Source: Paracoccaceae bacterium
GTDB lineage: Bacteria > Pseudomonadota > Alphaproteobacteria > Rhodobacterales > Rhodobacteraceae
Direction: 5' to 3'
Assembly (NCBI GenBank): GCA_028097405.1
Contig: JAOHEK010000002.1
Coordinates: 63,359-127,358 of the forward strand
Length of the DNA stretch: 64,000 nt
This document shows positions 1 to 9,970 of the stretch, piece by piece. A program made the translations under genes and the position numbers. A model generated the notes under the pieces. The model saw only the letters and a list, made by a program, of their open reading frames with translations. It ran no database searches and had not been told where the DNA came from. Each line of letters opens with the position of its first letter. The first letter of the stretch is position 1.

Positions 1-852
1 TTCTAAGGCTGGGTACATTCGTGTGAAATCTTCGTCTTCCATGCCTGCGTCCACAGCGGCTTGGATCCAGGCCAGTGTTTGGTGCCCGATCCGCATTGGG
101 CTGCCAAGCTCTTTCGACAGGGCGACTGCCATTCCGACATCTTTACGCAGGTTGAAAATCCTCGAGCGCCCGTCCCAAGTTTCAGAAATGATGTGATCAG
201 GGAAGCGCCGTTCCGAGATAAAACTGCGCGCGTTTCCGGCGTTAAACACCTTGATCATGTCGGCCAGATCAATCCCAGCGGCTTCGGCCAGACGTCCGGC
301 TTCAGAACAAGCCAGGAAATTCGTGTGTGTAATCAGGTTGTGAACCACTTTCATTGTGTGGCCCGCGCCGGATTGGCCAAGATGGATGAGTTCGCCCGCA
401 CAGGCTTCGAGTACGGGTCGCGACCTTTCCAGCACATTCGCATCGCCTCCAATCATCAGCGTCATTGTGCCTTCGTCAGCACCCTTCGCGCCGCCGCCGG
501 TCATGCCCGCATCCATATAAGGTACGCCAACAGCCGCTGCTCGGGTTGCGAGCCGTTTAGTATAAACCGGATCAGAAGTGGTGAAATCCCATAGTATCAG
601 TTGTGGACCAGCTTTGGATAGAATGTCATCTAGAATACTGTCGATTTGCTCGGAGCCTGGGACCACAAAAATTATTACATCTGCTTTTGCTGCCATCTCC
701 GGCGGTGGCACAATTTTGGCAGAATTGATGAAGGCTCCTCGGGCGTCTTCGTTCAGGTCCCAAACCATCAAATCATACCCGGCTTTGCCAATGTTTTTGG
801 CAATCCCGCGGCCCATATTGCCGAGGCCAATCACTCCAACGGTTTTGGTCAT
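1..852 (-). CDS. NAD(P)-dependent oxidoreductase, 3-hydroxyisobutyrate dehydrogenase-like (partial, runs off left edge)
   Basis: Reverse-strand reading from ATG at 852 gives MTKTVGVIGLGNMGRGIAKN... with Rossmann GLGNMG and DAGMTGGGAKGA motifs; no stop before position 1. Absent from ORF track because it is open at the edge. Confidence 0.85.
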   Translation of the reverse strand, partial: MTKTVGVIGLGNMGRGIAKNIGKAGYDLMVWDLNEDARGAFINSAKIVPPPEMAAKADVIIFVVPGSEQIDSILDDILSKAGPQLILWDFTTSDPVYTKRLATRAAAVGVPYMDAGMTGGGAKGADEGTMTLMIGGDANVLERSRPVLEACAGELIHLGQSGAGHTMKVVHNLITHTNFLACSEAGRLAEAAGIDLADMIKVFNAGNARSFISERRFPDHIISETWDGRSRIFNLRKDVGMAVALSKELGSPMRIGHQTLAWIQAAVDAGMEDEDFTRMYPALE

Positions 853-1082
853 ATCATGCTCCAGTTTTTGGTTTCTCAAGGCAGTCGCCGAACGCTGATG
901 AGCCCATCATCTACTCCAATTCAGAATGACCGATTTTCACCGCAAAACAAGGTGTATTGTTAAGTCTTTCGGTTGCAAATCTAGCCTTGTTCCAGTATTT
1001 TAGCCTTAAGATCTCAAAGACTTTCAATGCACGAGCAACACTTGTTGTCCGGGGTGTCGGTGCGGCGGTAAGGGAGCCTCAA

Positions 1083-1799
1083 ATGTTTGAAAAAATGCCC
1101 CATATCAAGGAAGATTTTTATATCGGCTTTCTTGATCGCACGATTAATATCCACTGGAATTACCATGCGATTTTGATGGTTAGTATTTGGCTTATTCTTG
1201 TCCCGATTTGCATCACAATTATTCGCTTTGGAAAGCCACGTCCGACTGAGTTTGGATTAAGGCGTCAGGTTCATATCAAACATCCTGAATGGTGGTGGTT
1301 CAGTGCGCATAAATATGGCCTTTCCTTAGCGGTATTTCTGACGCTGGCGGGTGTGGCCGTTGCGTTGACGGTCAGCCGCGGCTTTAGCGGATCGGTACAT
1401 TCGATTCTTGGAGCGCTGACAGCTATTCTTGCTGTTGTGCAGATTGTCGCCGGACTGCTGCGCGGTACCCATGGGGGTAAGTATTATAACAAGGCGAATC
1501 CGGACGATCCCACAACTTGGCAAGGTGATCATTACAGCCGCACCACAAGGCGCCGAATTTTTGAGGCCTATCACAAGACCGCCGGTTACTTCACATTGTT
1601 CTGCGCTGTGGGGGCCATCGGATCCGGATTAATGCAATATCCGATGCCGCTGCTGGCCAAAATTGTTTTCATCCTTCCTTTCCTCTACCTCGCATTCTGG
1701 GTCGTCATGGAGTTCTTTGAACGTCGCTATGACGGGTACCGGGCTGTGCATGGTTATGGAGCGGAGCACCCTTACAACAAAGAACGCGAATACCTGTGA
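1083..1799 (+). CDS. cytochrome b561-like membrane protein
   Basis: ORF 957..1799; likely start MFEKMPHIKEDFYIGF at 1083; several TM segments with conserved His (HKYGLSLAVFL, HSILGALTAIL, HKTAGYFTLF). Confidence 0.65.
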   Translation: MFEKMPHIKEDFYIGFLDRTINIHWNYHAILMVSIWLILVPICITIIRFGKPRPTEFGLRRQVHIKHPEWWWFSAHKYGLSLAVFLTLAGVAVALTVSRGFSGSVHSILGALTAILAVVQIVAGLLRGTHGGKYYNKANPDDPTTWQGDHYSRTTRRRIFEAYHKTAGYFTLFCAVGAIGSGLMQYPMPLLAKIVFILPFLYLAFWVVMEFFERRYDGYRAVHGYGAEHPYNKEREYL

Positions 1800-1833
1800 C
1801 AGGTAAGGCGCGCAGTATCAAAGAAGGTCGATC

Positions 1834-2769
1834 ATGGCAGATGTGCTGATCAGTGAATTCATGGACAAGGGCGTCGCCGAGGGGTTGATCAGCGAATTTG
1901 ATGTTCACTGGGACCCTGATCTTTGGGGCAAACGCGACGAGTTGAAGCAACAAATCGCAAAAGCCAAGGCGATCATTGTGCGCAACGGAACTTTGGTGAA
2001 CGAAGACCTGTTGGACGCTGCACCGAACTTGCAAGTGGTTGCGCGGATGGGCGTTGGCTTGGACACCATCGATGTTGCCGCCTGTAAATCGCGAGGGATC
2101 GAGGTTTGCCCATCGATTGGCGCGAATGCAGTTTCGGTGGCTGAATATGTAATTGCCACCGCAATGATTTTATTGCGCGGTCCCACCTATTTCGCGACCC
2201 CGGACGTAGTCGCGGGAAATTGGGATCGCCCAAAGTTCGCAGGCTCGACCGAAATCGCGGACCGCGTGATGGGCATCGTCGGCTTTGGGTCCATCGGTCA
2301 GGTTGTGGGAAAAAAGGCGCGCGGCATGGGGATGGACGTGATTGCCTATGACGCGATGATGCCCGATGATCACCCGGCTTGGAACCATGCGCGTCGGGTC
2401 GAACTTGATGATCTCATCGCAGGTGCGGATGTTGTCTCGTTACATTGCCCAAAGCTGCCTGAGACGATCGACCTGATCGATAAGCGCCAGTTCGGACGAA
2501 TGAAAAATCACGCGGTACTTGTCAATTCAGCGCGGGGCGGAATCGTAAATGAAAGCGATTGCGCCGAAGCTTTACGGTCAGGCCAAATCGCTGGTGCGGC
2601 TTTAGACACTTTGGACATTGAACCGATTACACCCGAGGTGGGTGCTTTGTTTCAGGGGATCGATAATCTTATTCTAACGCCGCATGTGGCGGGTGTTACA
2701 AAGGAATCGAACCGGCGTATTGCCGAAGTGGCGGCGGAAAATGTGCGGCGGGTAATGGCGGGCGCTTAG
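1834..2769 (+). CDS. D-isomer-specific 2-hydroxyacid dehydrogenase (phosphoglycerate dehydrogenase-like)
   Basis: ORF 311 aa with GIVGFGSIGQVVGKKARGMGMDVIAYD and VLVNSARGGIVNE motifs. Confidence 0.9.
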   Translation: MADVLISEFMDKGVAEGLISEFDVHWDPDLWGKRDELKQQIAKAKAIIVRNGTLVNEDLLDAAPNLQVVARMGVGLDTIDVAACKSRGIEVCPSIGANAVSVAEYVIATAMILLRGPTYFATPDVVAGNWDRPKFAGSTEIADRVMGIVGFGSIGQVVGKKARGMGMDVIAYDAMMPDDHPAWNHARRVELDDLIAGADVVSLHCPKLPETIDLIDKRQFGRMKNHAVLVNSARGGIVNESDCAEALRSGQIAGAALDTLDIEPITPEVGALFQGIDNLILTPHVAGVTKESNRRIAEVAAENVRRVMAGA

Positions 2770-4019
2770 CCTGTGTATTCCAAGATATATAGCCCGGCGT
2801 TGTAATCCGACACATAGGCCAGCCCTTCTTTCGATACCCAGATGTCGCAGGATTGGATCACATTGACCCGGTTAGGGCGTCGATCCATCAGTTTGGCGGG
2901 TTTTGGAGGCACGAAAGCGGCCACTTCTTTGGGTTGATATTCATTAGCGATATCATAGACGCGTACCCCGGCATTTTGCTGGGTGGCGAAAATCAATTGA
3001 TCGCTGACAAAGCTGTCGGGCCGGTTCTCGTGAATGTTGTGGGGACCGAAGTGCGCACCTTTGTTGATGTAGTCGGCGTCGTCCGGAATTGGCACGGTCG
3101 AAATGCTGACAGGGTTCGATGGATCGCGAATGTCGAACAGCCAGATGTGCTTGATCCCGTCGGCGCAATTGTCCAGTACCGCTTCGTCTGCGACGACCAG
3201 CAGATTTCGGTCGGGTAGGGGAAGGGCATTGTGGGTACCGCCTCCAAAAGGCGGAGACCAATTGCGATGCACGATCAATTCCGGATTGGAGCGATCCTTG
3301 ACGTCCATAATAACAAGACCACCATCGCGCCAAGCACCGTAAGCCGTATCGCCGTGAACGATTGCGTGGTGCAGGCCGGCGCGTGCTTGATCTTCGGTTA
3401 ATTGCTCGCCAGCCGCAGAGTTCATTCCCGGCAACCAATACCGGCCCGCTTCTTTTGGATTGGTCGGATCTGCCATGTCGATGGTAACAAAGATGTAATC
3501 GGTGAACCCATCCAGCAGGACCGACGCATAAGCCCATCTACCGCCCACGTACCAAAGCCGATGCACGCCGCCGCCCTCGACATTCATAAAGCCGATCTGT
3601 TTCGGGGAAGCGGGGTTCGAAATATCATAGACCGCCATGCCCGCAGTCCAGTTTCGATCGATCGAGGCGGTATCAGCCGTGCCAACTTTCTGGCCCAGCT
3701 TACCCTTGTAGTATTCTTCTTCGTCCTGGAATTCCTCGGACGCAAACATGTTTTTGGCGTTGATGACCAACAGTAGGTCTTCGTGACTTTGCAGATGGAT
3801 GTTCCAAGTGTTGGGTGGGGCAGGGACATAAGCCACTGGTTTCGGGCTGCGCGGATTGGTGCAATCGACAACACTAAATCCGTCCGAGAACATATGCCCA
3901 ATGATCGCGTGGCCCTTGTTGACCATGACCTGAACACCGTCGGGTCGCCCGCCTTGATCGGAATAACCGATCAGCTTCATGTTGTTCGCGTAATCTGGCG
4001 TTGGCAGGTCTTGTGTCAT
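2766..4019 (-). CDS. LVIVD-repeat beta-propeller protein
   Basis: ORF 2766..4163; likely start MTQDLPTPDYANNMKLIGYSDQGG at 4019; repeated VYDISNPASPKQIG / TIDMADPTNPKEAG / LFDIRDPSNPVSIS blades. Confidence 0.75.
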   Translation of the reverse strand: MTQDLPTPDYANNMKLIGYSDQGGRPDGVQVMVNKGHAIIGHMFSDGFSVVDCTNPRSPKPVAYVPAPPNTWNIHLQSHEDLLLVINAKNMFASEEFQDEEEYYKGKLGQKVGTADTASIDRNWTAGMAVYDISNPASPKQIGFMNVEGGGVHRLWYVGGRWAYASVLLDGFTDYIFVTIDMADPTNPKEAGRYWLPGMNSAAGEQLTEDQARAGLHHAIVHGDTAYGAWRDGGLVIMDVKDRSNPELIVHRNWSPPFGGGTHNALPLPDRNLLVVADEAVLDNCADGIKHIWLFDIRDPSNPVSISTVPIPDDADYINKGAHFGPHNIHENRPDSFVSDQLIFATQQNAGVRVYDIANEYQPKEVAAFVPPKPAKLMDRRPNRVNVIQSCDIWVSKEGLAYVSDYNAGLYILEYTG

Positions 4020-4044
4020 TGTGTTCCTCGAATCCTTTGGCGCA

Positions 4045-4971
4045 TCAGGCGGCGCTGAGCTCTTTGTCGAACAAGGCTCGTAAGTCAGGCGCAAATTGGT
4101 TTCTGGTGATCTCGACCTCAGCGCGCGTCGCCTTTGAAAAGGCTGCGCGCGTGGCATCGTCAAGCTCAGTCAATTCGACACCTTGGGCGCGAAGTTCCGT
4201 GCTGCAGATCGCATCATCGTCTTCGGCAAAACCCCGTTGCGCTTTGGTGGCTTTGTCAACCGCGCGTTGAAGCCCGGCGCGGATGTCTGCGTCCAGACCA
4301 TTTAGACGTTCGGCGTTGAACAGCACAAGCGCGACACCAAGGAGATGGCGCGTCAACAGGATATGACGATGTGTGTCGTGAATGTTGAAGTTCAGGATAT
4401 TGGTTAGTGGATTTTCTTGTGCATCAACGGTGCCCGTTTTCACGGCTTCGGGCAGATCACGCACATCAATAGCTTTGGGGTCAAATCCAAGTGCGCGGAA
4501 AACGCGTTTATGATCCTCATTTGCGAGAGTGCGGAGTTTAAGCCCTTCGCAATCGGCAACGCTTTTGATTGGAGCGGCACTTGAGATGTGGCGAAGCCCG
4601 TTGTCCCAATATCCTAGGACTTCATAGCCCGTCGCTTTTGCCACTTCGCTGCGAAGCCGATCCCCTAATGCTCCGTCCAAAAGCGCATATGCGCGGCGTC
4701 GGTCGGGTACGACGAAGTGTTGGTCGAACAGGCCAAGTTCGGGCACGCGTTTGGCCAAATAGCTCGACGAAAAATAGCACCCGTCCAATTCGCCGTTTTC
4801 TGTCATCGACAATAGGTCTGCAGCTTTGTGTCCGCGCGCGACGATGTTTTCGTCAAAGGTCAAAGTGACACTGCCGCCGGTTTCTTCCGCTATGGCGTCA
4901 GCCAGCACACGTCCGCCACGTGTGTGGACGGATTTATCGCCCTGATAGCCGCCGAATTTGAGTTCGATCAT
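4045..4971 (-). CDS. TRAP transporter DctP-like solute-binding protein without a visible signal peptide
   Basis: ORF 308 aa; DctP-like KLRTLANEDHKRVFRALGFDPKAI...VDAQENPLTNI; N-terminus MIELKFGGYQGDK begins directly at the mature fold. Confidence 0.8.
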   Translation of the reverse strand: MIELKFGGYQGDKSVHTRGGRVLADAIAEETGGSVTLTFDENIVARGHKAADLLSMTENGELDGCYFSSSYLAKRVPELGLFDQHFVVPDRRRAYALLDGALGDRLRSEVAKATGYEVLGYWDNGLRHISSAAPIKSVADCEGLKLRTLANEDHKRVFRALGFDPKAIDVRDLPEAVKTGTVDAQENPLTNILNFNIHDTHRHILLTRHLLGVALVLFNAERLNGLDADIRAGLQRAVDKATKAQRGFAEDDDAICSTELRAQGVELTELDDATRAAFSKATRAEVEITRNQFAPDLRALFDKELSAA

Positions 4972-6092
4972 GTTAGTTCATCCATCAATTCGCCGGGGTC
5001 GGGTGGTAAGTCTACTGGCATGCCACGTTTGGCCGATAGGTCCATGGCCATGGTCAAAATCAAGTTTCGATGCCCGTCTGCCGCCGTGGCATGTGGCGTG
5101 TTGGCGCCGGTGTAAAGACGCTGATACCATGCGTTGGTCTCTTCGCGCATCGGCCCCCAAAGTTGACCGCCATGCAGATCGCCGGGTGGATAGCTGGTTA
5201 GAAAATCAACATGCCGTGCGGGGGCTTTGTATCCTTCCGGCGCATAGCCCGCACCTTGCGCAATATTCGTTGCCATCACCAGATCACGGTGGGTATCTTC
5301 AATATCGATTACACCTTCGCTGCCGACGATCCCGATTTCGATACCATAAACGGCTCCGGGCCAAACCTCGGGCAGGGCCCACGATATATTCATCGAAAAG
5401 ATCGTGCCATCATCCATGGTGAAAATGCCAAGCGTTGAATCCTTGGTTCCCCATTCGCCCAGCACCTTGTCCGTTGATTGTGCAAATACGCTGACCGGGG
5501 TTTTCCCCTCCATAAGCCAAAGCGACATGTCCAGACTATGTGTGCCCGAGACAACCATCGGTGTCAGCGTGGCACGATCTTGAGTCCGCTGCACGGTTGC
5601 AATGGGAACCATACGGTTCATGAAGGCCCGGGTGACAACGGTATGGACATCGCCAATTTGTCCGGTGATCAGACGTTCTTTGACGGCAAGGAACCGGCGG
5701 CGGAAACGTTGGGTATATCCAATAACCGCATCCAGCCCTGCGGCTTCGATGGCCGATAGGATTTGGGCCGATTGCCGGGCGTCGGTGGCCAATGGTTTTT
5801 CAATGAACAACGAATGGCCCATTTCAATGGCCAGCATTGTTGGATCGAAGTGAAAATTCTCATCTGTCGCGATGATGGTCGCCGTGACTTCGGGGCGAGA
5901 CAGCAGCTCGCGATAATCATTTGTGTAGTAATCGGCTTCGACGTCCTCGGCCAGTTTTTGGCCGATGTCCGACTTCAAATCACAAAGTCCGATCCACCCG
6001 ATGCCGGGATAGGCGCGAGCCATCTCGGCCCGAATTCGACCGATGGTCCCACAGCCAACAATGGCAAGGCCGATTTGTTTACGATCCTGCAT
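4968..6092 (-). CDS. Gfo/Idh/MocA family oxidoreductase
   Basis: Start MQDRKQIGLAIVGCGTIGRIRAEMARAYPG at 6092; FIEKPLATDARQS motif. Confidence 0.9.
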   Translation of the reverse strand: MQDRKQIGLAIVGCGTIGRIRAEMARAYPGIGWIGLCDLKSDIGQKLAEDVEADYYTNDYRELLSRPEVTATIIATDENFHFDPTMLAIEMGHSLFIEKPLATDARQSAQILSAIEAAGLDAVIGYTQRFRRRFLAVKERLITGQIGDVHTVVTRAFMNRMVPIATVQRTQDRATLTPMVVSGTHSLDMSLWLMEGKTPVSVFAQSTDKVLGEWGTKDSTLGIFTMDDGTIFSMNISWALPEVWPGAVYGIEIGIVGSEGVIDIEDTHRDLVMATNIAQGAGYAPEGYKAPARHVDFLTSYPPGDLHGGQLWGPMREETNAWYQRLYTGANTPHATAADGHRNLILTMAMDLSAKRGMPVDLPPDPGELMDELT

Positions 6093-7584
6093 GATCACTC
6101 CTTTCTTCTGGTGTGCGCGCGCCTTTGTAGACACGCAGCGCGCCTTCAACCACGATAAAGAGAACCGTCAGCATCAGGAACGTGCCGATCCATTGCGACA
6201 GCACAAACCCAAGCGACTTATCTTCGAAAATCAAAAGTGAACGGCGGATGTTTTCGTCGGCCAGAGGGGCAAGGATGACGCCCAACACCACGGGGGCGAC
6301 AGGGAACTTGAAGACCGAAAACAACCATCCAACTAGTCCTGCGGCAAACATGATCCAAACGTCGAAGATCGAAAGCTTCACCGAATAGGCACCAATCACG
6401 CAGACCGGCAGGATCAAAGGCATCAGAATGCCGCGCGGCAGGCTGAAGAGTTTAACGCATGGTCCAATCAACGCGAAGGCCGCCATATACATCAAAATGT
6501 TGGCGACGATCAGTGCGGAATAGATGAAATAGATCAGACCCGGATGGTCAATCTCGATGGTCGGGCCAACAACGACGTTCTTTAAGGTGAGCGCCGCCAG
6601 AAGTGCCGCCGCGGCCGCATTGCCCGGAATACCAAGTGCAAGCGTCGGCAACATCGAGCCGCCGATGTTGGCGTTATTAGCGGTTTCGGCACAGACCAAC
6701 GCCTGATAGCTGCCTTTGCCCCATCTCGAGCGTTCCTCCGGGCTGGCCCGGCGGCGTCCGATGTCATAGGCAAGGAACGACGCGACGTTCGCGCCAGCAC
6801 CGGGAATAGCGCCGATGAATGTGCCTAGGATGCCGGACCGTGCGGCGGCAGGCGCGTATTTTGCCAGCAGGCGGAAAGGTGGGAAAACGCGCCCCACCTT
6901 CGAGGGGATCGTCGGCATGTCCTTGGCGGGCAATGTGCGCAAGATTTCCGCAAGGCCAAAAAGCCCGATCAGCACCGCGACATATGAAATACCGTCGAAC
7001 AGCGCAAATGTGCCGAACGTAAAGCGGGGCACTGCGTGAATTGAATCGAGTCCGACAAAAGCCACCAACATTCCCAACCAACCGGCGATCCAGCCTTTCA
7101 GCGGCATGGAACCTGCGGCCATGGTGCCTGCCACCATGATGCCAATTACGGCCAGCCAGAACATTTCCCATGATCTGAAATTCAACGCGAAGGTCAGGAT
7201 CAAGGGTATGAACATCACCAAAAGAATGATCCCGATCCCGCCGCCGATGAAACTTGAAGCAATGGCCATGCCGAGCGCTTGCCCGCCTTCGCCTTTTTGG
7301 GCCAATTGATGACCTTCGATCATCGTGGGGACTGCATCGGGCGTGCCGGGGATATTGATCAGAACGGCCGAGATCGCGCCTCCGAAAACACTGCCGGTGT
7401 AGACGCCCAGCATGAATGAGATCGCTACGTCTTGGCTCATGCCCGCCGACAGTCCGATCAAAAGCCCCATGGCCATCGTGGTCGATAGGCCGGGCAACGC
7501 GCCCCAAATAATGCCTAAACAAACGCCAGCCAGCGTCATGGCTAGCAAGGCCGGAGAAAGCGCCAGCAGAAGGCCGTCGATCAT
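6079..7584 (-). CDS. tctA: Tripartite tricarboxylate transporter permease, TctA family
   Basis: 501 aa polytopic ORF; GALPGLSTTMAMGLLIGLS and IPGTPDAVPTMIEGHQLAQKGEGGQALGMA motifs. Confidence 0.93.
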   Translation of the reverse strand: MIDGLLLALSPALLAMTLAGVCLGIIWGALPGLSTTMAMGLLIGLSAGMSQDVAISFMLGVYTGSVFGGAISAVLINIPGTPDAVPTMIEGHQLAQKGEGGQALGMAIASSFIGGGIGIILLVMFIPLILTFALNFRSWEMFWLAVIGIMVAGTMAAGSMPLKGWIAGWLGMLVAFVGLDSIHAVPRFTFGTFALFDGISYVAVLIGLFGLAEILRTLPAKDMPTIPSKVGRVFPPFRLLAKYAPAAARSGILGTFIGAIPGAGANVASFLAYDIGRRRASPEERSRWGKGSYQALVCAETANNANIGGSMLPTLALGIPGNAAAAALLAALTLKNVVVGPTIEIDHPGLIYFIYSALIVANILMYMAAFALIGPCVKLFSLPRGILMPLILPVCVIGAYSVKLSIFDVWIMFAAGLVGWLFSVFKFPVAPVVLGVILAPLADENIRRSLLIFEDKSLGFVLSQWIGTFLMLTVLFIVVEGALRVYKGARTPEERSDHAGS

Positions 7585-8151
7585 CTAGAAACTCCCCGGA
7601 AGGGGGATGCGGAACACCAGTTGGAAAACCAGCGACAGAATAAGGGTCCATGCGACCGAAGTTGCCACGGTGATCCAAAGCGGGCCACGCCAACTTAGGT
7701 GGATGATTGTGGTCAGCGTCACGATTGTGGCCGGTTCAAATGCGGTTAGGCGCAGGTTTGTACCTAGGATGGACAGATTGTGCTGAAACGCCAGCACCTG
7801 AAGTGCGGCGATATAAACGGCTACTGCACCAGCTAAGAAAAGCGAGCGTAAATCCGTTTGAATATCTCGATCCGCGAAGGCGGGTGAGTGGATACCGGAT
7901 CGGCGGCGTGCCAGCGCCGAGGCTCCAAGACCCAAAGCCATAAGGAGCAATGTCGCTGCGATTATGAACGGTAAAAGGCCGGGCGCAGTATGGATTGCGC
8001 CCGGCATCGCCAACATCAAAGACGCCGCCATCATGGCGACCGAAATCGCAATCAGAACCGCTGCCGCGATCAGGTCAAGCGTTGGTGAAGCAAAGCCAGA
8101 GCCAGCTTCCTCACCTTCGAACTTGATTTCTGGGTGGTCGGTTTTTGTCAT
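7585..8151 (-). CDS. tctB: Tripartite tricarboxylate transporter small subunit, TctB family
   Basis: 188 aa, four predicted TM segments, between TctA and TctC. Confidence 0.85.
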   Translation of the reverse strand: MTKTDHPEIKFEGEEAGSGFASPTLDLIAAAVLIAISVAMMAASLMLAMPGAIHTAPGLLPFIIAATLLLMALGLGASALARRRSGIHSPAFADRDIQTDLRSLFLAGAVAVYIAALQVLAFQHNLSILGTNLRLTAFEPATIVTLTTIIHLSWRGPLWITVATSVAWTLILSLVFQLVFRIPLPGSF

Positions 8152-8166
8152 AATCCAAGCAAATTT

Positions 8167-8195
8167 GCCAAAGCTCGCATCAGGCGTGCTCCGGC
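8167..8195 (-). promoter_or_regulatory. Intercistronic stem-loop between tctC and tctB
   Basis: Minus-strand RNA GCCGGAGC-A-CGC-CTGAT-GCG-A-GCTTTGGC: 8-bp outer stem (two G.U) and 3-bp inner stem. Confidence 0.5.
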
Positions 8196-8202
8196 GGTTT
8201 CA

Positions 8203-9318
8203 TCAAGAACCCGAGGTGATCGGCGGCGCGACATAACCTTCAGGCGGCCACCATGTGTCGAAGTCCGCCGGTGCGGGCAGACCCAATTCTGCAGCCGTTT
8301 TCACATCGGCCCCGATTTGATCCGAGAACTTGTTAAAGATATCGGCTGTGATCGCCTCCATCAGCGCGCCTTCGCGATCGGCTTCCTCGCCGACTTTCAC
8401 GTCTGGAATAAAGAACTTCGAATTCAGCATTTCAAGGAAACCGTCCGAATTGGCAGCCGTGACGAAGGCATCCGCGATTTCCTGAAGCACTTCCGGGGGC
8501 AAGTCGCGTTTGACCATGAAGTTATAGGTCGCGCCCACCGGCAGGCCTTTGGCTGCTGGTATTGCTGTGCCAAGAGTTGGCAAAACCACACCGCCATCCA
8601 GCGTGATATCTTCGCCAGAAGTTTGCAACAAATTGCGCAAGTCGCCGGAACGGATCAGATCGATATGTTCGTGCAATCCGCCGCCTGCGATATCTGTTTC
8701 ACCTTGAAGACCAGCAAGCGTTGCTGGCTTTCCGCCTTTGTAAGGCACGTATTTCAATTCCACGCCGGCTGCATTTGCAATGATCAGTGCTAACTCGTGC
8801 CAGACACCGCCAGTCCCCGAGGTCGAGATCGAAACCGAGCCGGGATTGGCTTTGGCAGCAGCGATCACGTCATCAATCGTCTGGAAGGGGCTGTCCTTTC
8901 TGACCGACCACGAAGCAGAGGCGGCACCAGCCTTGAATGGCAACCAGTCTTTCCATGGTGTGAAATCAGCGTGCCCCATAACGCGGACAAACCGATTATA
9001 GTTCGCGCCGCCCAACACTGTGTAGCCATCTGAAGGCGCCGCGCCGACGAATTGCGTCGCAACACCACCGACGGCACCCGGCTTGTTCAGAACGTTGATC
9101 GTCCATCCTTTTGCCGCGGCCATCTCTTCGGCGAGCTTGCGCATGATCGTATCGGTTCCGCCGCCAGCCGCGTACATCACGACAAGATTTATCGGACGCT
9201 CGGGGTAGGCTTGCGCGAATGCCGCCGTTGGCATTGAAATTTGCAGCGCCGCAACACCTGCCGCGGCTCCGCCGATAAATGACCTGCGATCAGGCCCCTT
9301 GTTCTTAGATTCCGACAT
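8203..9318 (-). CDS. tctC: Tripartite tricarboxylate transporter substrate-binding protein (TctC/Bug family)
   Basis: 371 aa, Tat-like leader DRRSFIGGAAAGVAALQ, YPERPINLVVMYAAGGGTDTIMRKLA. Confidence 0.9.
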   Translation of the reverse strand: MSESKNKGPDRRSFIGGAAAGVAALQISMPTAAFAQAYPERPINLVVMYAAGGGTDTIMRKLAEEMAAAKGWTINVLNKPGAVGGVATQFVGAAPSDGYTVLGGANYNRFVRVMGHADFTPWKDWLPFKAGAASASWSVRKDSPFQTIDDVIAAAKANPGSVSISTSGTGGVWHELALIIANAAGVELKYVPYKGGKPATLAGLQGETDIAGGGLHEHIDLIRSGDLRNLLQTSGEDITLDGGVVLPTLGTAIPAAKGLPVGATYNFMVKRDLPPEVLQEIADAFVTAANSDGFLEMLNSKFFIPDVKVGEEADREGALMEAITADIFNKFSDQIGADVKTAAELGLPAPADFDTWWPPEGYVAPPITSGS

Positions 9319-9351
9319 GTCTTCCTCCCAGTTTTGCGATCTCGGATGAGA

Positions 9352-9945
9352 TCAAGTGCGGCCCTTTTCCATTGCTTCGGGGCCTTTGTAATTTTTGGAA
9401 TTTACGAATGACGTCACGCTGTCCTCGATGTCTGTCTCCATCAGAGCATTCCAGCGGTTATTAAATCCAAAGAGCGCAATGACGGCGCCAATTTCAACAA
9501 CCTGTTCTGGCGAAAAGTGGCGGCGTAATTCGGCCATATCTTCGGGTGAGGCGAAGGACGGACACTGTCCACCGGTCACGGCAACCCTAAGTGCGGCGCG
9601 TTCAGCGTCCGAGAAAATCGGGTTGGTTTCGAATTCCCACAGGGCTTCCAGCTTGTCGTCCGGCACGCCGTTGTCACCGCCGTTTTTGAACGTGTGAGCC
9701 GAGCAATACTGACACCCGTTTGCCAGACTGGTGACGTGGGCCACCATCCAGCGCAGCGGGGCGTCGACCGTGCCCGGCGAGCGGACGACAGCACGGATCA
9801 GGCCCAAGACCGCCTTGGCGATCTCGGGGCGATGCGACAGGGTCAACATGGAATTCGCGACAAAGCCCGTGGCCGAGGCCAACCATTCGATATCTGCTTT
9901 CGCGTCTTCTGACGCTGTTAAATCTACCGGTGGGATATGTGGCAT
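9352..9945 (-). CDS. Carboxymuconolactone decarboxylase/AhpD-like protein
   Basis: 197 aa with CQYCSAHT (CxxC...H) motif. Confidence 0.85.
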   Translation of the reverse strand: MPHIPPVDLTASEDAKADIEWLASATGFVANSMLTLSHRPEIAKAVLGLIRAVVRSPGTVDAPLRWMVAHVTSLANGCQYCSAHTFKNGGDNGVPDDKLEALWEFETNPIFSDAERAALRVAVTGGQCPSFASPEDMAELRRHFSPEQVVEIGAVIALFGFNNRWNALMETDIEDSVTSFVNSKNYKGPEAMEKGRT

Positions 9946-9970
9946 TGTCAGTCCTTTCGTGCAGTGTATT

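Noticed and set aside
6764-7693. 309-aa minus-strand ORF in another frame over tctA
   Set aside because: Overlaps TctA on the same strand in another frame; Arg/His-rich translation without domains.
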